DNA of 64,000 nt from CAITWF01 sp038231575. Lineage in GTDB: Bacteria > Verrucomicrobiota > Verrucomicrobiia > Opitutales > Opitutaceae. Made by a program: the position numbers and the translations under genes. The DNA lies in NCBI GenBank assembly GCA_038231575.1, contig JBBRLB010000011.1, forward strand, positions 6,818 to 70,817, written 5' to 3'. Positions within the stretch are counted from its first letter, which is position 1. The number at the start of each line of letters is the position of its first letter. Below are positions 8,573 through 19,043 of this stretch, piece after piece. The notes below the pieces were generated by a model. The model was not told the origin of the DNA, made no database searches, and was given only the letters and a program-made list of their open reading frames with translations.

Positions 8573-9151
8573 TTACGGAGTGGTCGTGAAAACTGCCGCG
8601 CGCTCGGTGGCGCTGAGTTGGCGCCATTTTCCCGCGGCGAGATCACCGAGCGGAAAATCGCCGATGCGCGCGCGAACGAGTCGCAGCGTGGGATGACCGA
8701 CCACGGCCGTCATGCGCCGGACTTGCCGGTTTTTCCCTTCTATGAGCTCCAACGCGATCCAGCAATCGGGGACATTTTTCCGAAAGCGAATCGGCGGAAC
8801 GCGCGGCGCGATCTTCGGGGCGGGGTCGAGCCGCCGTGCGCGGCAGGGGAGGGAAGGATGATCGTCGATTTTGAGTCCACCGCGACTGAGGCGGGCGAGG
8901 GCGTCGTCGGTCGGGATGCGTTCGACTTGAACCCAGTATTCCCGGCGGTGCGCGTTTGCGGGATCGAGGAGGCGCGAATTGAGGCCGGGCTCGTCGCTGA
9001 GCAGCAGCAGACCCTCGGAATCGGCGTCGAGCCGGCCGAGCGCATAGACGTCGCGCGGCAGGGCGAAGTCCGCCAGGGTGTGCCAGCGCGAACCCGGCTC
9101 GGGCGTGAACTGCGAGAGGACGCCGTAGGGTTTGTGAAACGCGAGGAGCAC
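8573..9151 (-). CDS. rluE: RsuA/RluE-family 23S rRNA pseudouridine synthase
   Basis: 192 residues. The catalytic segment GRLDADSEGLLLLS at 39-52 carries the nucleophilic Asp42, and HKPYGVLSQFT and EGKNRQVRRM are hallmarks of the RsuA/RluB/RluE/RluF family. The absence of an N-terminal S4 domain and the short length fit RluE, which modifies a single uridine of 23S rRNA (U2457 in E. coli). RluE is the most likely member, but another stand-alone family member is possible. Confidence 0.85.
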   Translation of the reverse strand: MLLAFHKPYGVLSQFTPEPGSRWHTLADFALPRDVYALGRLDADSEGLLLLSDEPGLNSRLLDPANAHRREYWVQVERIPTDDALARLSRGGLKIDDHPSLPCRARRLDPAPKIAPRVPPIRFRKNVPDCWIALELIEGKNRQVRRMTAVVGHPTLRLVRARIGDFPLGDLAAGKWRQLSATERAAVFTTTP

Positions 9152-9261
9152 GGTTCCAGTTAATCGCGGAAACGCGGCGGAGCGGAAGCACGGAAAGGGC
9201 GGGCGGCGTGCATTCGGGCTTGGCGTGGGCGGAAGCGACTGGGAGAACTATCGGACAATTC

Positions 9262-10332
9262 ATGAGCGACTCCTCCCGAAATTACGCGTGCGTCATGGCT
9301 GGCGGCAGCGGTGAGCGCTTCTGGCCGATGAGCCGCGCGCATGCGCCGAAGCAACTCATCAAGCTCTTTGGCGACAAAACGCTCCTCGAGGCGACTGTGC
9401 ACCGGCTCGATGGGGTGGTGCCGCGGGAAAACATCTTCGTCCTGACGAATGAGGTGCAGCTCGCGGGGGCCCGCGCTGCGCTGCCGATGCTCGCCCCGGA
9501 ACAAATCGTCGCTGAGCCGGCGAAACGCGACACGGCGCCCGCGGCGGCGCTCGCGACCGCCCTCGTGCGCGCGCGCGATCCGCGCGGCGTGATGGCGCTG
9601 CTGTCCTCGGATGCGATGATTAACAACGCCAAGCGCTGCGGTGAACAGATCGGCGCGGCGCTGGCGCGGGCGGCCGAGACGGAGGCATTGCTGACGCTGG
9701 GCATCCCGCCGACCTATCCGGCCACGGGTTTTGGTTATCTGGAATTGGGCAAGACAGTGGCCACGGGCGCGGAAAAAAGTGTGATCCGCACGGTGAAGCG
9801 CTTTGTGGAAAAGCCCGACACCAAGACGGCGGAGAGCTACGTCAAAAGTGGAAAATATTTTTGGAACGCCGGCATGTTTGCCTGGAGTGTCAGCGCGTTC
9901 CTCGCCGAGGCGGATCGCAGCGCGCCGACCATGGCGACGTTCATCCGCAAATTTCCCGCGAAGAAAGCCGCGGATTACATCGCCAAAAAATTTCCCACGC
10001 TGGAACCAAAGATCTCCCTCGATTTCGCGATTATGGAGAAAGCCAAGGCGGTCGAGACCGTTGTGGCGGAATTTGACTGGGACGATGTCGGGCTCTGGAC
10101 GGCGCTGCCGAAACACGTGGCGACGGATGGCGACGGCAACACGATGAAAGGGCCGGTGCTCCTTTCCGGATCGGCGGGCAACATCGTGATCAGCACCGGC
10201 CGCATGATCGCGTTATGCGGCGTGAAGGACTTGGTTGTCGTCGAGACGGCGGACGCGGTGCTCGTGTGTCATCGCGACGCGGTGCACGATATCAAGAAGC
10301 TGACGGGAAAACTGCCCAAGGAATTGCTTTAG
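9262..10332 (+). CDS. manC: Mannose-1-phosphate guanylyltransferase
   Basis: 356 residues. It makes GDP-mannose from GTP and mannose-1-phosphate for surface polysaccharides. The nucleotide-binding loop GGSGERFWP sits at 14-22; FVEKPD and GYFWNAGMF-like (KYFWNAGMFAW) segments are characteristic of this sugar nucleotidyltransferase. The short form without a fused isomerase domain is seen here. Start at the ATG giving MSDSSRNYAC. The stop overlaps the convergent RND pump stop by four bases. No partner pmi or pmm gene is nearby. Confidence 0.92.
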   Translation: MSDSSRNYACVMAGGSGERFWPMSRAHAPKQLIKLFGDKTLLEATVHRLDGVVPRENIFVLTNEVQLAGARAALPMLAPEQIVAEPAKRDTAPAAALATALVRARDPRGVMALLSSDAMINNAKRCGEQIGAALARAAETEALLTLGIPPTYPATGFGYLELGKTVATGAEKSVIRTVKRFVEKPDTKTAESYVKSGKYFWNAGMFAWSVSAFLAEADRSAPTMATFIRKFPAKKAADYIAKKFPTLEPKISLDFAIMEKAKAVETVVAEFDWDDVGLWTALPKHVATDGDGNTMKGPVLLSGSAGNIVISTGRMIALCGVKDLVVVETADAVLVCHRDAVHDIKKLTGKLPKELL

Positions 10333-13300
10333 GCCGCTTCGAGTTCCGACTCTTTCGGCAGACCGAAGCGACCGAAGCGCAGCGCGAGCGTCGGGAGGAC
10401 GAGGAGATTGAGCGCGGTTGACGTCGCGAGGCCGCCGAGGATCACGAGTGCCATCGGACCCTCGATTTCGCAGCCGGCTTCGTTGCTTTTGAGCGCCAGC
10501 GGTAGCAGGCCAAAGGCCGTGACGGTCGCAGTCATCAAGATGGGGACGAGCCGCTCAGACGCGGCGCGGGTGGCGGTGGCAAGATTCCACGGCAGACCGT
10601 CCTGGCTGACGAGGTGTTCGCAGTGCGAAAGGAGCATGATGGCATTGCGCGTGGTGACGCCGAAGAGGGTGACGAAACCGACCAGCGAGCCCATGTTGAG
10701 CACGCCTCCGCCGGGATCGCCGAAGACGGATTTTAGCCAGAGTGCCAGCACGCCGCCAGCGAGCGCAAACGGGAGGTTGACGAGAATCACGACGAGGTTG
10801 CGCCAGTGTCCGAGGACGACGGCAAGCAGCAGAAGAATCCCGACGGCGGCGATGGCCGAGTGGAGGAGTAATTGGCGGGTCGCCGCTTTCTGTGCTTCCG
10901 CTGCGCCCGCGAACTGGAGATAAACTCCCTTTTGCAGCGGAACTTTTTCCGCGAGAATCCGGCGCGCGTCCGCGACAAAGGACTGCACATCGCGGGTGGG
11001 ATTGCAGGTGATGGTTTGCCGCCGACGCGCGCCATCGTGCAGGATCGAGAACCGGCCCTCGGTCTGATAAACATCGGCGATCGCGCGGAGTGGCACGCGC
11101 TGGCCCGCGGGTGAGGTGAGGAGGAGTGAACCCAGATCCTCGGGATTTTTGCGGTTCGCAGCGTCGAGGGTGACGGCGATGTCGTTCACCTCATTATCGC
11201 GATAGATCTGCGCGACGACTGTGCCTTGATAGGCGGTGTCGATGGCGTCGAGCACGTCAACCGAGCGAAACCCATAGGCCGTGAGTTGGGCCGGCCGCAG
11301 CCGAATTGCCAGGCGCGGTGCGCCGGGCGGTGACTTCACCACCACCTCGGCGGCACCGGGCACGGATTCGAGGGCCTTGGCTACGTCAGCGGCCTTGACG
11401 TCGAGGTCATCGAGGTTTTCGCCGTAAAGGTTGACGACGACGGGCGCCGTTTCACCGCTGATGCTTTCGCCGATGCGGTCGCCAAGGAAGGTGAGGATTT
11501 CAAATTGAATGCCGGGTGTGTTCTCGAGCGCTGTGCGAATCTCGCCGGACACGGCTTCCTCCTCGTCACCGGAGAGCGGTTTGAGTTCGATATGAAACTC
11601 GCTTTGGTGGGGGCCCCATGTGTCCTCGCCGAGTTCGGCCCGACCGATCTGTTGCTCGACGGTCAAGATATGGGGGTTCGCCAGCAGGGCCTTGGAGACT
11701 TGTTCGCCGATGCGCCGCATCTCGGGGAGAGAGGTTCCCGGCGCCGCCGAAACGCCGAGCACGAAGTGCCCCTCGCGAAATTCCGGCAGCAACGCGCCGC
11801 CGAGTGACGACAATCGCGAGAGGGCGAGCACGACGAACAGCAAGACCGTGGCCATGGTCAACCACGGGTGCCGCGCGACTCCGCCGAGGATTCGTTCGTA
11901 GACGTGACGCAAGACCGACTGGAGGCGGGGGGCGGCGGTATCCTGAAGGTGCTTCGAGAAGAAAACGAGCGTGAGTGCGGGCGTGACGGTCAATGCCGTG
12001 GCGAGCGAGGCGAGAATCGCCAGAATGTAAGTCTTGGCGAGCGGCGCGAAGAAACTGCCTTGCAGGCCGGTGAGCGTCAGCACGGGAAGAAACACGAGCG
12101 CGACCACGAAAGTCGCGTAGACCACGGCGCTGCGCACCTCGAGCGAGGCGGAAAGAATCACGGCGAGCGTGGAGCGAGGACGCACGAGCGTGGAATTTTC
12201 CCGCAGGCGGCGCACAATGTTTTCCACGTCAATGATGGCGTCGTCCACCACTTCGCCGATTGCGATGGCGAGGCCGCCGAGCGTGATGGTGTTGAGCGAC
12301 ACTCCGAACCGGTCCATCACGATGATGGCGGAGAGCAGCGAGAGGGGGATCGCCGCGAGTGAAATCAACGCGGTGCGGACGTGCCCGAGGAAGAGGAACA
12401 GCACGATCGCCACGAGCGCGGCACCGAGGAGCAGGGAACTGCGGATGTGCGAGAGCGACGCTTCGATGAACGACGCGGGGCGGTGCAGCTTAGGGTAGGA
12501 CGTAATGCCTTCGCGCTCAATCAGTGGCTTGAGATCCTCGAGGGCGGCCTCGAGGAGCTTGGTGACGTCCATCGTGTTCGCGCCGTATTGGGTCTTGAGC
12601 GTGAGGAGGACGCCGGGCCGGCCCATGATTAGCGAGTCGCCGAACTTGGGCGCCGCACCGTAAGACACCGTGGCGACATCCTTCAACCGCACGGGCGCGC
12701 TGGACGCGCTCAGAACGACCGCGATGTTACCAATGTCTTCCGGGGTTACCAGCTGACCTTCCGTCTGGAGCACCACGCGCTGGTTGGCGGTCTCGATATA
12801 ACCGCCGCCGCGAACCCCCGTCGCGGTGCGGGCGGCGTTGAGCACGTCGGTGATCGTCAGGTTGCGGGCGAGAAGTTGATCGGAGTGAACCTGAATCTGC
12901 AACGCGCGCACGTCGCCACCAAACACGGTGCAGCCGGCGACGCCGGGCACGGCGAGGAGGCGAGGCTTCACGGTCCAGTCGGCAAACGTGCGCAATTCCA
13001 TCGGCGACATTTTTTCGCTCAGCAGACCGATCTTGAGCACATCCATCGTCGAGGAATAGAGGGGCGACATCTTTGGCGAGTGCACCCCCGCAGGCAGCGA
13101 GCCGGCGATCTCGCCGAGTTTTTCCCCGAGCGTTTGGCGCGCGAGGTGAATGTCACTGCCCTCCTTGAAGACGACGGTGATGACCGAGAGGCCTTGAATG
13201 GTTTCCGAGCGCAGCGATTCCTGCGCGCCGAGGCCGTTGATCGCGTTTTCGACGGGGCGGGTGACGAGTGTCTCCACTTGCTCGGGCGAGAGGCCGGGCG

Positions 13301-13457
13301 CTTCCGTCTGCACCGTCACCTGCGGCGGCACGAAGTCGGGAAACACGTCGAGCTTCGCGTGCGCGGCCACCCAAATGCCGTAGGCGACGACGAGGCAGGC
13401 GAGAGTCAGCACCACGCCGCGAAACCGCAGCGAAAACTGGACGATGGCTTGCAGCAT
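10329..13457 (-). CDS. RND efflux pump, heavy-metal (CusA/CzcA-like) subfamily
   Basis: 1042 residues, full-length inner-membrane RND transporter with twelve helices and two large periplasmic loops. The segment GLAIAIGEVVDDAIIDVEN in helix 4 contains the paired acidic residues typical of the HME (CusA/CzcA) branch, and the N-terminus RFRGVVLTLACLVVAYGIW matches too. Proton-driven export of metal cations such as Cu(I), Zn or Co is expected, but the ion is not decidable. It is the last gene of a leftward unit with the adaptor (3-base gap) and outer membrane component. Confidence 0.9.
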   Translation of the reverse strand: MLQAIVQFSLRFRGVVLTLACLVVAYGIWVAAHAKLDVFPDFVPPQVTVQTEAPGLSPEQVETLVTRPVENAINGLGAQESLRSETIQGLSVITVVFKEGSDIHLARQTLGEKLGEIAGSLPAGVHSPKMSPLYSSTMDVLKIGLLSEKMSPMELRTFADWTVKPRLLAVPGVAGCTVFGGDVRALQIQVHSDQLLARNLTITDVLNAARTATGVRGGGYIETANQRVVLQTEGQLVTPEDIGNIAVVLSASSAPVRLKDVATVSYGAAPKFGDSLIMGRPGVLLTLKTQYGANTMDVTKLLEAALEDLKPLIEREGITSYPKLHRPASFIEASLSHIRSSLLLGAALVAIVLFLFLGHVRTALISLAAIPLSLLSAIIVMDRFGVSLNTITLGGLAIAIGEVVDDAIIDVENIVRRLRENSTLVRPRSTLAVILSASLEVRSAVVYATFVVALVFLPVLTLTGLQGSFFAPLAKTYILAILASLATALTVTPALTLVFFSKHLQDTAAPRLQSVLRHVYERILGGVARHPWLTMATVLLFVVLALSRLSSLGGALLPEFREGHFVLGVSAAPGTSLPEMRRIGEQVSKALLANPHILTVEQQIGRAELGEDTWGPHQSEFHIELKPLSGDEEEAVSGEIRTALENTPGIQFEILTFLGDRIGESISGETAPVVVNLYGENLDDLDVKAADVAKALESVPGAAEVVVKSPPGAPRLAIRLRPAQLTAYGFRSVDVLDAIDTAYQGTVVAQIYRDNEVNDIAVTLDAANRKNPEDLGSLLLTSPAGQRVPLRAIADVYQTEGRFSILHDGARRRQTITCNPTRDVQSFVADARRILAEKVPLQKGVYLQFAGAAEAQKAATRQLLLHSAIAAVGILLLLAVVLGHWRNLVVILVNLPFALAGGVLALWLKSVFGDPGGGVLNMGSLVGFVTLFGVTTRNAIMLLSHCEHLVSQDGLPWNLATATRAASERLVPILMTATVTAFGLLPLALKSNEAGCEIEGPMALVILGGLATSTALNLLVLPTLALRFGRFGLPKESELEAA

Positions 13458-13460
13458 GGC

Positions 13461-14441
13461 TCAGGGTTCCGCGCCGGCCCCGCCGGATTGCAACTCGGCC
13501 GAAAGCAACTGGCCCGCGCCCGTGAGGGCGACCTGATCGTTTTCTTCGAGTCCGCTGACAATCGTGACGCTCTCGCCGGACGTGCGGCCGAGCGTGACGA
13601 TCTTGCGCTCGAACGTGTCCTCTTCCCCGAGCACGTAAACCCACGCGCTGCCCTGATGGTAAACGATGGCCGTGCGCGGCACGACGAGAACTTTCTCGGC
13701 TTCGCCGGGGCCGGGCAGCGTCACCCGCAGCGCGGCACCGACCGGCGGCGCATGCTTCGCGACGAACGCGAGGAAGCTCACGCCTTGCAACTGCGCGTCG
13801 GCCATCGGGGCCGTCCCGAGAATTTCGGCCTCGACGTCCTCGGTGCCGCCGAGCGCGCCAATCGAGGCTTTCTTCAAGCCGGTCGCCGGCACGTCGCCGG
13901 GCAGCACGTCGATGCGCACGAGCGCCGCACCCGACTCGAGTTCGGTGATGATGGTCTTGAGTTCACTGCTATCCGCGAGCGCGCGGCCCCAGCCGGAAAT
14001 GAGGCGCGCGCGGGCCGAGGCGACGGCCACCCGATCGCGCGCGGCGGCGGCTTGCGCGATCTCGAGGGTTTGACTCGAGGCATTGGCGCCGGCCTCGAAA
14101 AGTTTCTGGACGCGCGCGGCGTCTTTCTCCGACGCCGCGAGGGCGGCGCGCGCGGTTTCCGCCTCGGCGATAAGGGCAATCAGCGGCGACGGATCCAAAA
14201 CGCGGCCGAAGGCCTTTACTTCGGGCGCGAGCGTTGAGCTCGTGGGTTTCGCCAGGGTGACGCCCGTGGCAGTGCGCTTCGCGGCGTTGAGGTGAAGGGC
14301 ATTTTCCTTGGGCTTTTCCGCGGGCGCGGGAGCGGCACTCGCCGTGGTGGGCGCGATCGCCGCGGTGCGATGCAGGGCGACCCAGGTTGCGCCCGCACCG
14401 ACTGCGAGGCCGCCAACGATTCCGAGAATAACTTTTTTCAT
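13461..14441 (-). CDS. RND periplasmic adaptor (membrane fusion) protein
   Basis: 326 residues. N-terminal membrane anchor (GIVGGLAVGAGATWVAL), an Ala/Pro linker, a helical hairpin at about 90-140, then beta-barrel and membrane-proximal domains with VVPRTAIVYHQGSAWVYV, the common CusB/HlyD-like signature. It joins the RND pump to the TolC-like channel. It overlaps the upstream outer membrane gene by four bases. No His/Met-rich metal-binding N-terminal extension is visible. Confidence 0.88.
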   Translation of the reverse strand: MKKVILGIVGGLAVGAGATWVALHRTAAIAPTTASAAPAPAEKPKENALHLNAAKRTATGVTLAKPTSSTLAPEVKAFGRVLDPSPLIALIAEAETARAALAASEKDAARVQKLFEAGANASSQTLEIAQAAAARDRVAVASARARLISGWGRALADSSELKTIITELESGAALVRIDVLPGDVPATGLKKASIGALGGTEDVEAEILGTAPMADAQLQGVSFLAFVAKHAPPVGAALRVTLPGPGEAEKVLVVPRTAIVYHQGSAWVYVLGEEDTFERKIVTLGRTSGESVTIVSGLEENDQVALTGAGQLLSAELQSGGAGAEP

Positions 14442-15850
14442 GGCGTGCGGGGGAGTGGCGGATGCGCTGCGTCGGCAAGGGCGGCGAGGTGCGGGAAGGG
14501 AATTTGCAGGGCATCCTCGAGCTGTCCGGCGGCGAGCGCGGCGGCCGACTCGGCGTCGGTGATCGCGATCTCGGCGGCGGCGGCCTCGAGTGCCGCGGTC
14601 TGCTGTTCGACTTGATCAGCGGCGCCGAGCGCGAGGCGTTGCTGCACGCGCGCAGTTTGCGTGGCGCTCTCGTCGCGCAACGTGCGCATCTGCGCGATCT
14701 GCGAGGTGGCGGCGGCATGCGCGACGACCGCGGCATCGATCGCGGCGATGGCCTGCGCCTGCGTGAGATTGAACTGGGCGACCGCCTCGGCGCGGCGCGC
14801 CGCCGCCTCACCGATCGGGCCCTCATTGCGGTGGAAAATCGGGAGCTCAAATGTCAGCGCAAGGCTCCATTTGTTCGCGCCCTGATCCCATTGGTAGCCG
14901 GGGCCGAGGTGAAAATCTGGCTGCTGCTTCGCGTATTCGAGTTCGAGTGCGGCATGGGCGGATTGAACTTTCGCGAGTGCACCGACCACATCGGCGCGCG
15001 TGTGCAACGACTCGCGGCGCGCCGCCGCGAGCATCTCCGGAGAGAGCGCCGGTGCGGTGGGCGCCAAAAATTGCTGGTCGTCGAGCGCTGCGAGCGGCAC
15101 GCCGAGCGCGGCGGCGAGGCGCGCGCGGGCTGCGGCGAATTGGGCAGAGGTATCGGAGAGCGTCGCCCGCAAGCGCAGCGATGCCATCCGCACCAGTGAA
15201 ACTTCGGACGCGGAGGCGCGGCCGGCGTCGAAGCGCTGGCTGACCAGCGTCGAAAGCTGGTCCTGCACCGCGGATTGTTGGTGCACGCCGTGATCGCGCA
15301 CGGACAACGTGTGCAGTTCGATCAGCGCGCGGCGGAGATCGCTGCGCACCTGCCAGGCCGCTGAGAGCACGGCGAGCCGCGCGGCCTCCGTGTCGGCGCG
15401 CGCGATGTCCTGCTGATGCGCGCGCTTGTTGCCCTGCAGGAGAAAATCAAAATTGATCGCGGGAAACCACGGCGAGAGGCCGGGTTCGCGGGTCGAGTTG
15501 TAGCCGGGGACGAGCGAGATCGTGGGATTCGGACGCGCGGCGGCGGTCTGGCGCCTGGCGCGGGCCGTGGCCCACTGCGCGCGCGCGACGTCGAGCGACG
15601 GGTTATAGTAGAATGCCACCCACGACAACGTCTCGAAGTCCCACGCTGCCTGCCCTGAGCCGGTCGAAGCGGACGGCTCGTGTCCGAGATTCTCGGCGAG
15701 GAACCGGCGCAGCGCAGCGTCTTGCAGCGAACGCCCGCTGAAATTCGCCGCCGCGGTTTCCGGCGAAATATTGGGTGCGGCCGGCGGATTCGTCGCGCAG
15801 GCGGTCAACGCCAGCGCGAGGAGCGACGAAAACGCGAAGCGGCGATTCAC
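14438..15850 (-). CDS. TolC-like outer membrane efflux lipoprotein
   Basis: 470 residues from a GTG start giving VNRRFAFSSLLALALTACA, a lipoprotein signal with lipobox LTAC. Two TolC-type repeats with long Ala/Gln-rich helices follow; segments such as PTISLVPGYNS and LSLALTFELPIF-like strands are typical. It forms the trimeric outer channel of the tripartite pump. Near residue 60 there is an unusual Ser/Gly/Gln-rich insertion (EPSASTGSGQAAW) encoded by a short repeat at 15645-15669, also found in imuB. An upstream in-frame start is possible but overlaps the spacer to the propeller gene. Confidence 0.87.
   Translation of the reverse strand: MNRRFAFSSLLALALTACATNPPAAPNISPETAAANFSGRSLQDAALRRFLAENLGHEPSASTGSGQAAWDFETLSWVAFYYNPSLDVARAQWATARARRQTAAARPNPTISLVPGYNSTREPGLSPWFPAINFDFLLQGNKRAHQQDIARADTEAARLAVLSAAWQVRSDLRRALIELHTLSVRDHGVHQQSAVQDQLSTLVSQRFDAGRASASEVSLVRMASLRLRATLSDTSAQFAAARARLAAALGVPLAALDDQQFLAPTAPALSPEMLAAARRESLHTRADVVGALAKVQSAHAALELEYAKQQPDFHLGPGYQWDQGANKWSLALTFELPIFHRNEGPIGEAAARRAEAVAQFNLTQAQAIAAIDAAVVAHAAATSQIAQMRTLRDESATQTARVQQRLALGAADQVEQQTAALEAAAAEIAITDAESAAALAAGQLEDALQIPFPHLAALADAAHPPLPRTP
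15645..15669 (-). repeat. Intragenic short repeat inside the TolC-like gene
   Basis: On the minus strand this reads CTTCGACCGGCTCAGGGCAG followed by GCAGC. A close relative lies inside imuB at 30270-30303 (22 of 26 positions, one gap). In both places it adds residues to a low-complexity bulge without breaking the frame. It looks like a dispersed small element tolerated in coding DNA. Confidence 0.5.
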
Positions 15851-15869
15851 GCGGGCGAAAGGGCTTCGT

Positions 15870-16889
15870 TTACTTCGTCCCGACCACAATTACTTCGAAT
15901 GTGTCGGCGAGGATGGGTGCGCGGGGCGGCCGGCCCCCTTTGACCGGAGCGGGCTTCGGGCCGAACTTCGGAGCGCAGAGATAGATACGGCCGGTGGACG
16001 GATCGATGGTGATGGTCTTCGCTCCCAGCATCGTCGGGACGGCGGGCAGCGCGGTGTATTTGTCGGCGCTGTCCTGTTTGATCACGGACATCGTGCCGTC
16101 GGGATTCGAGGTGAAGATGAAGCCGGCCTTCGCGTCATAGACGAGGCCATCGGGATCTTCGCCGGCGGCGACGGTTGCGATGACCTTGCCGGTGTCGCTG
16201 TCCAGCACGACGACCTTGTTGTTGGCGCAGGCGCTGAAAACGCGATGATGGGCCGCATCGACCGCGAGACCGGTGCCGCCTTCGCCGGGCGCGGCGGACC
16301 AGAGCGCCTTGGGCTTGAACGTGTGTGTGTCGAAGACGCCCACGCTGCTCTTGTCCTCGACATTGACGAAGCCTTGGCCGCGGCCGTCGAAGCCGATGCC
16401 CTCGAGTTTGCCGCCGACGTCGATCGTCGCGACCACGTCGCCCGAGACCGGATCGATGACGGTGACTTTGCCGTCGCCGTGGTTACCGGCGTAAATCTTT
16501 TTGCTCTCAGGATCGTATTCGATCGAGTCGGGGTTCGAGCCGGTGGACTTGATCGTCTTGAGCTGCGCGAGCGTTTTCAGATCGAACATGATCATCGCGT
16601 CGTCGATACCGCTGCTGGTGAAACCGTGGCCCGTCCCGGGTGCGATGGCCACGCCGTGCGCACGGGCGACCGGCCCGATCTCGCCGACTTTTTTGCCGGT
16701 CACGAGGTCGAGCACTTCAAATTTTTTCTCGTGCGAAACGTAGAGCCGACGGGCATCGGGATCGACCCGGAGATAGTCGTAGGTCGAGATATCGCCACCA
16801 ATCGGGAGGTGGGCGACGACTTTATACTGGGCGTGCGCGGTGAGGGCGGACGCAGCGAGGAGCAGAACGGAACGAATGAGGTGACGCAT
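15870..16889 (-). CDS. Secreted YVTN/YncE-family beta-propeller protein
   Basis: 339 residues. Signal peptide at 1-20 (MRHLIRSVLLLAASALTAHA), then seven-bladed propeller repeats with the family pattern of VxVIDPxSGxVVATI and YAGNHGDGKV. Such periplasmic propellers commonly accompany metal or redox systems, with mostly unknown roles. It is the first gene of the leftward efflux unit, 19 bases before the TolC-like gene, suggesting a sensing or metal-scavenging role for the pump (inference). Confidence 0.88.
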   Translation of the reverse strand: MRHLIRSVLLLAASALTAHAQYKVVAHLPIGGDISTYDYLRVDPDARRLYVSHEKKFEVLDLVTGKKVGEIGPVARAHGVAIAPGTGHGFTSSGIDDAMIMFDLKTLAQLKTIKSTGSNPDSIEYDPESKKIYAGNHGDGKVTVIDPVSGDVVATIDVGGKLEGIGFDGRGQGFVNVEDKSSVGVFDTHTFKPKALWSAAPGEGGTGLAVDAAHHRVFSACANNKVVVLDSDTGKVIATVAAGEDPDGLVYDAKAGFIFTSNPDGTMSVIKQDSADKYTALPAVPTMLGAKTITIDPSTGRIYLCAPKFGPKPAPVKGGRPPRAPILADTFEVIVVGTK

Positions 16890-16900
16890 GGGAGGGAAGG

Positions 16901-16928
16901 GGGGCGCATGCGAACATGCCGGCGCCCC
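16901..16928. repeat. Inverted repeat in the leader of the efflux operon
   Basis: GGGGCGC at 16901-16907 pairs with GCGCCCC at 16922-16928, 11 bases upstream of the propeller start codon. In the leader RNA it would form a strong hairpin next to the ribosome binding region. The function is unknown. Confidence 0.4.
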
Positions 16929-16950
16929 TCCATGCGAGTGTGAAGCCGGG

Positions 16951-16968
16951 CTGTAATCAAACTGTAAT
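16951..16968. promoter_or_regulatory. PhoB/OmpR-type tandem direct repeat
   Basis: CTGTAAT at 16951-16957 and 16962-16968 form an exact 7-base direct repeat with a 4-base spacer, an 11-base period. That is the architecture of Pho boxes (consensus CTGTCAT, 4-base spacer) and other OmpR/PhoB-family sites. It lies 62 bases upstream of the propeller/efflux operon start. The repeat reads on the plus strand, opposite to the operon, which is atypical for activation. Confidence 0.5.
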
Positions 16969-17006
16969 CAGGTGCGCCGGCCGGTGAAGCGCGCGGAGCG
17001 CCGGGC

Positions 17007-17036
17007 AAAAAAGAGGCCGGTCGAATGACCGGCCTC
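17007..17036 (-). terminator. Intrinsic terminator of typA
   Basis: A perfect 10-bp stem GAGGCCGGTC with a 4-base loop (17013-17036) is followed in minus-strand sense by six T residues (17007-17012). It lies 26 bases past the typA stop. Confidence 0.9.
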
Positions 17037-17061
17037 GCAAAAGAGAAAACGCGAACGAGGC

Positions 17062-18891
<1,830 letters not shown>

Positions 18892-19003
18892 TGGCGGACG
18901 CGTGCGGGTGTTGGAAAAAGAGGCCCAACTTGCTTCGCGGGGGTCCCGAATGCAAGGCCGAAGGCGCGAGGTGCACAACTGTCACGGCGGCCTTGGCATT
19001 GCG

Positions 19004-19043
19004 AAAAATAAAATGGCCCCAAAACCTTGCGGTTCTGGGGCCA
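19004..19043 (-). terminator. Intrinsic terminator ending a leftward transcript from the 19-20 kb gap
   Basis: TGGCCCC (19014-19020) pairs with GGGGCCA (19037-19043), with further pairing inside the loop. In minus-strand sense the stem is followed by TTTTATTTTT (19004-19013). No protein gene ends here, so it points to a leftward noncoding transcript from 19044-19880. Confidence 0.7.
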
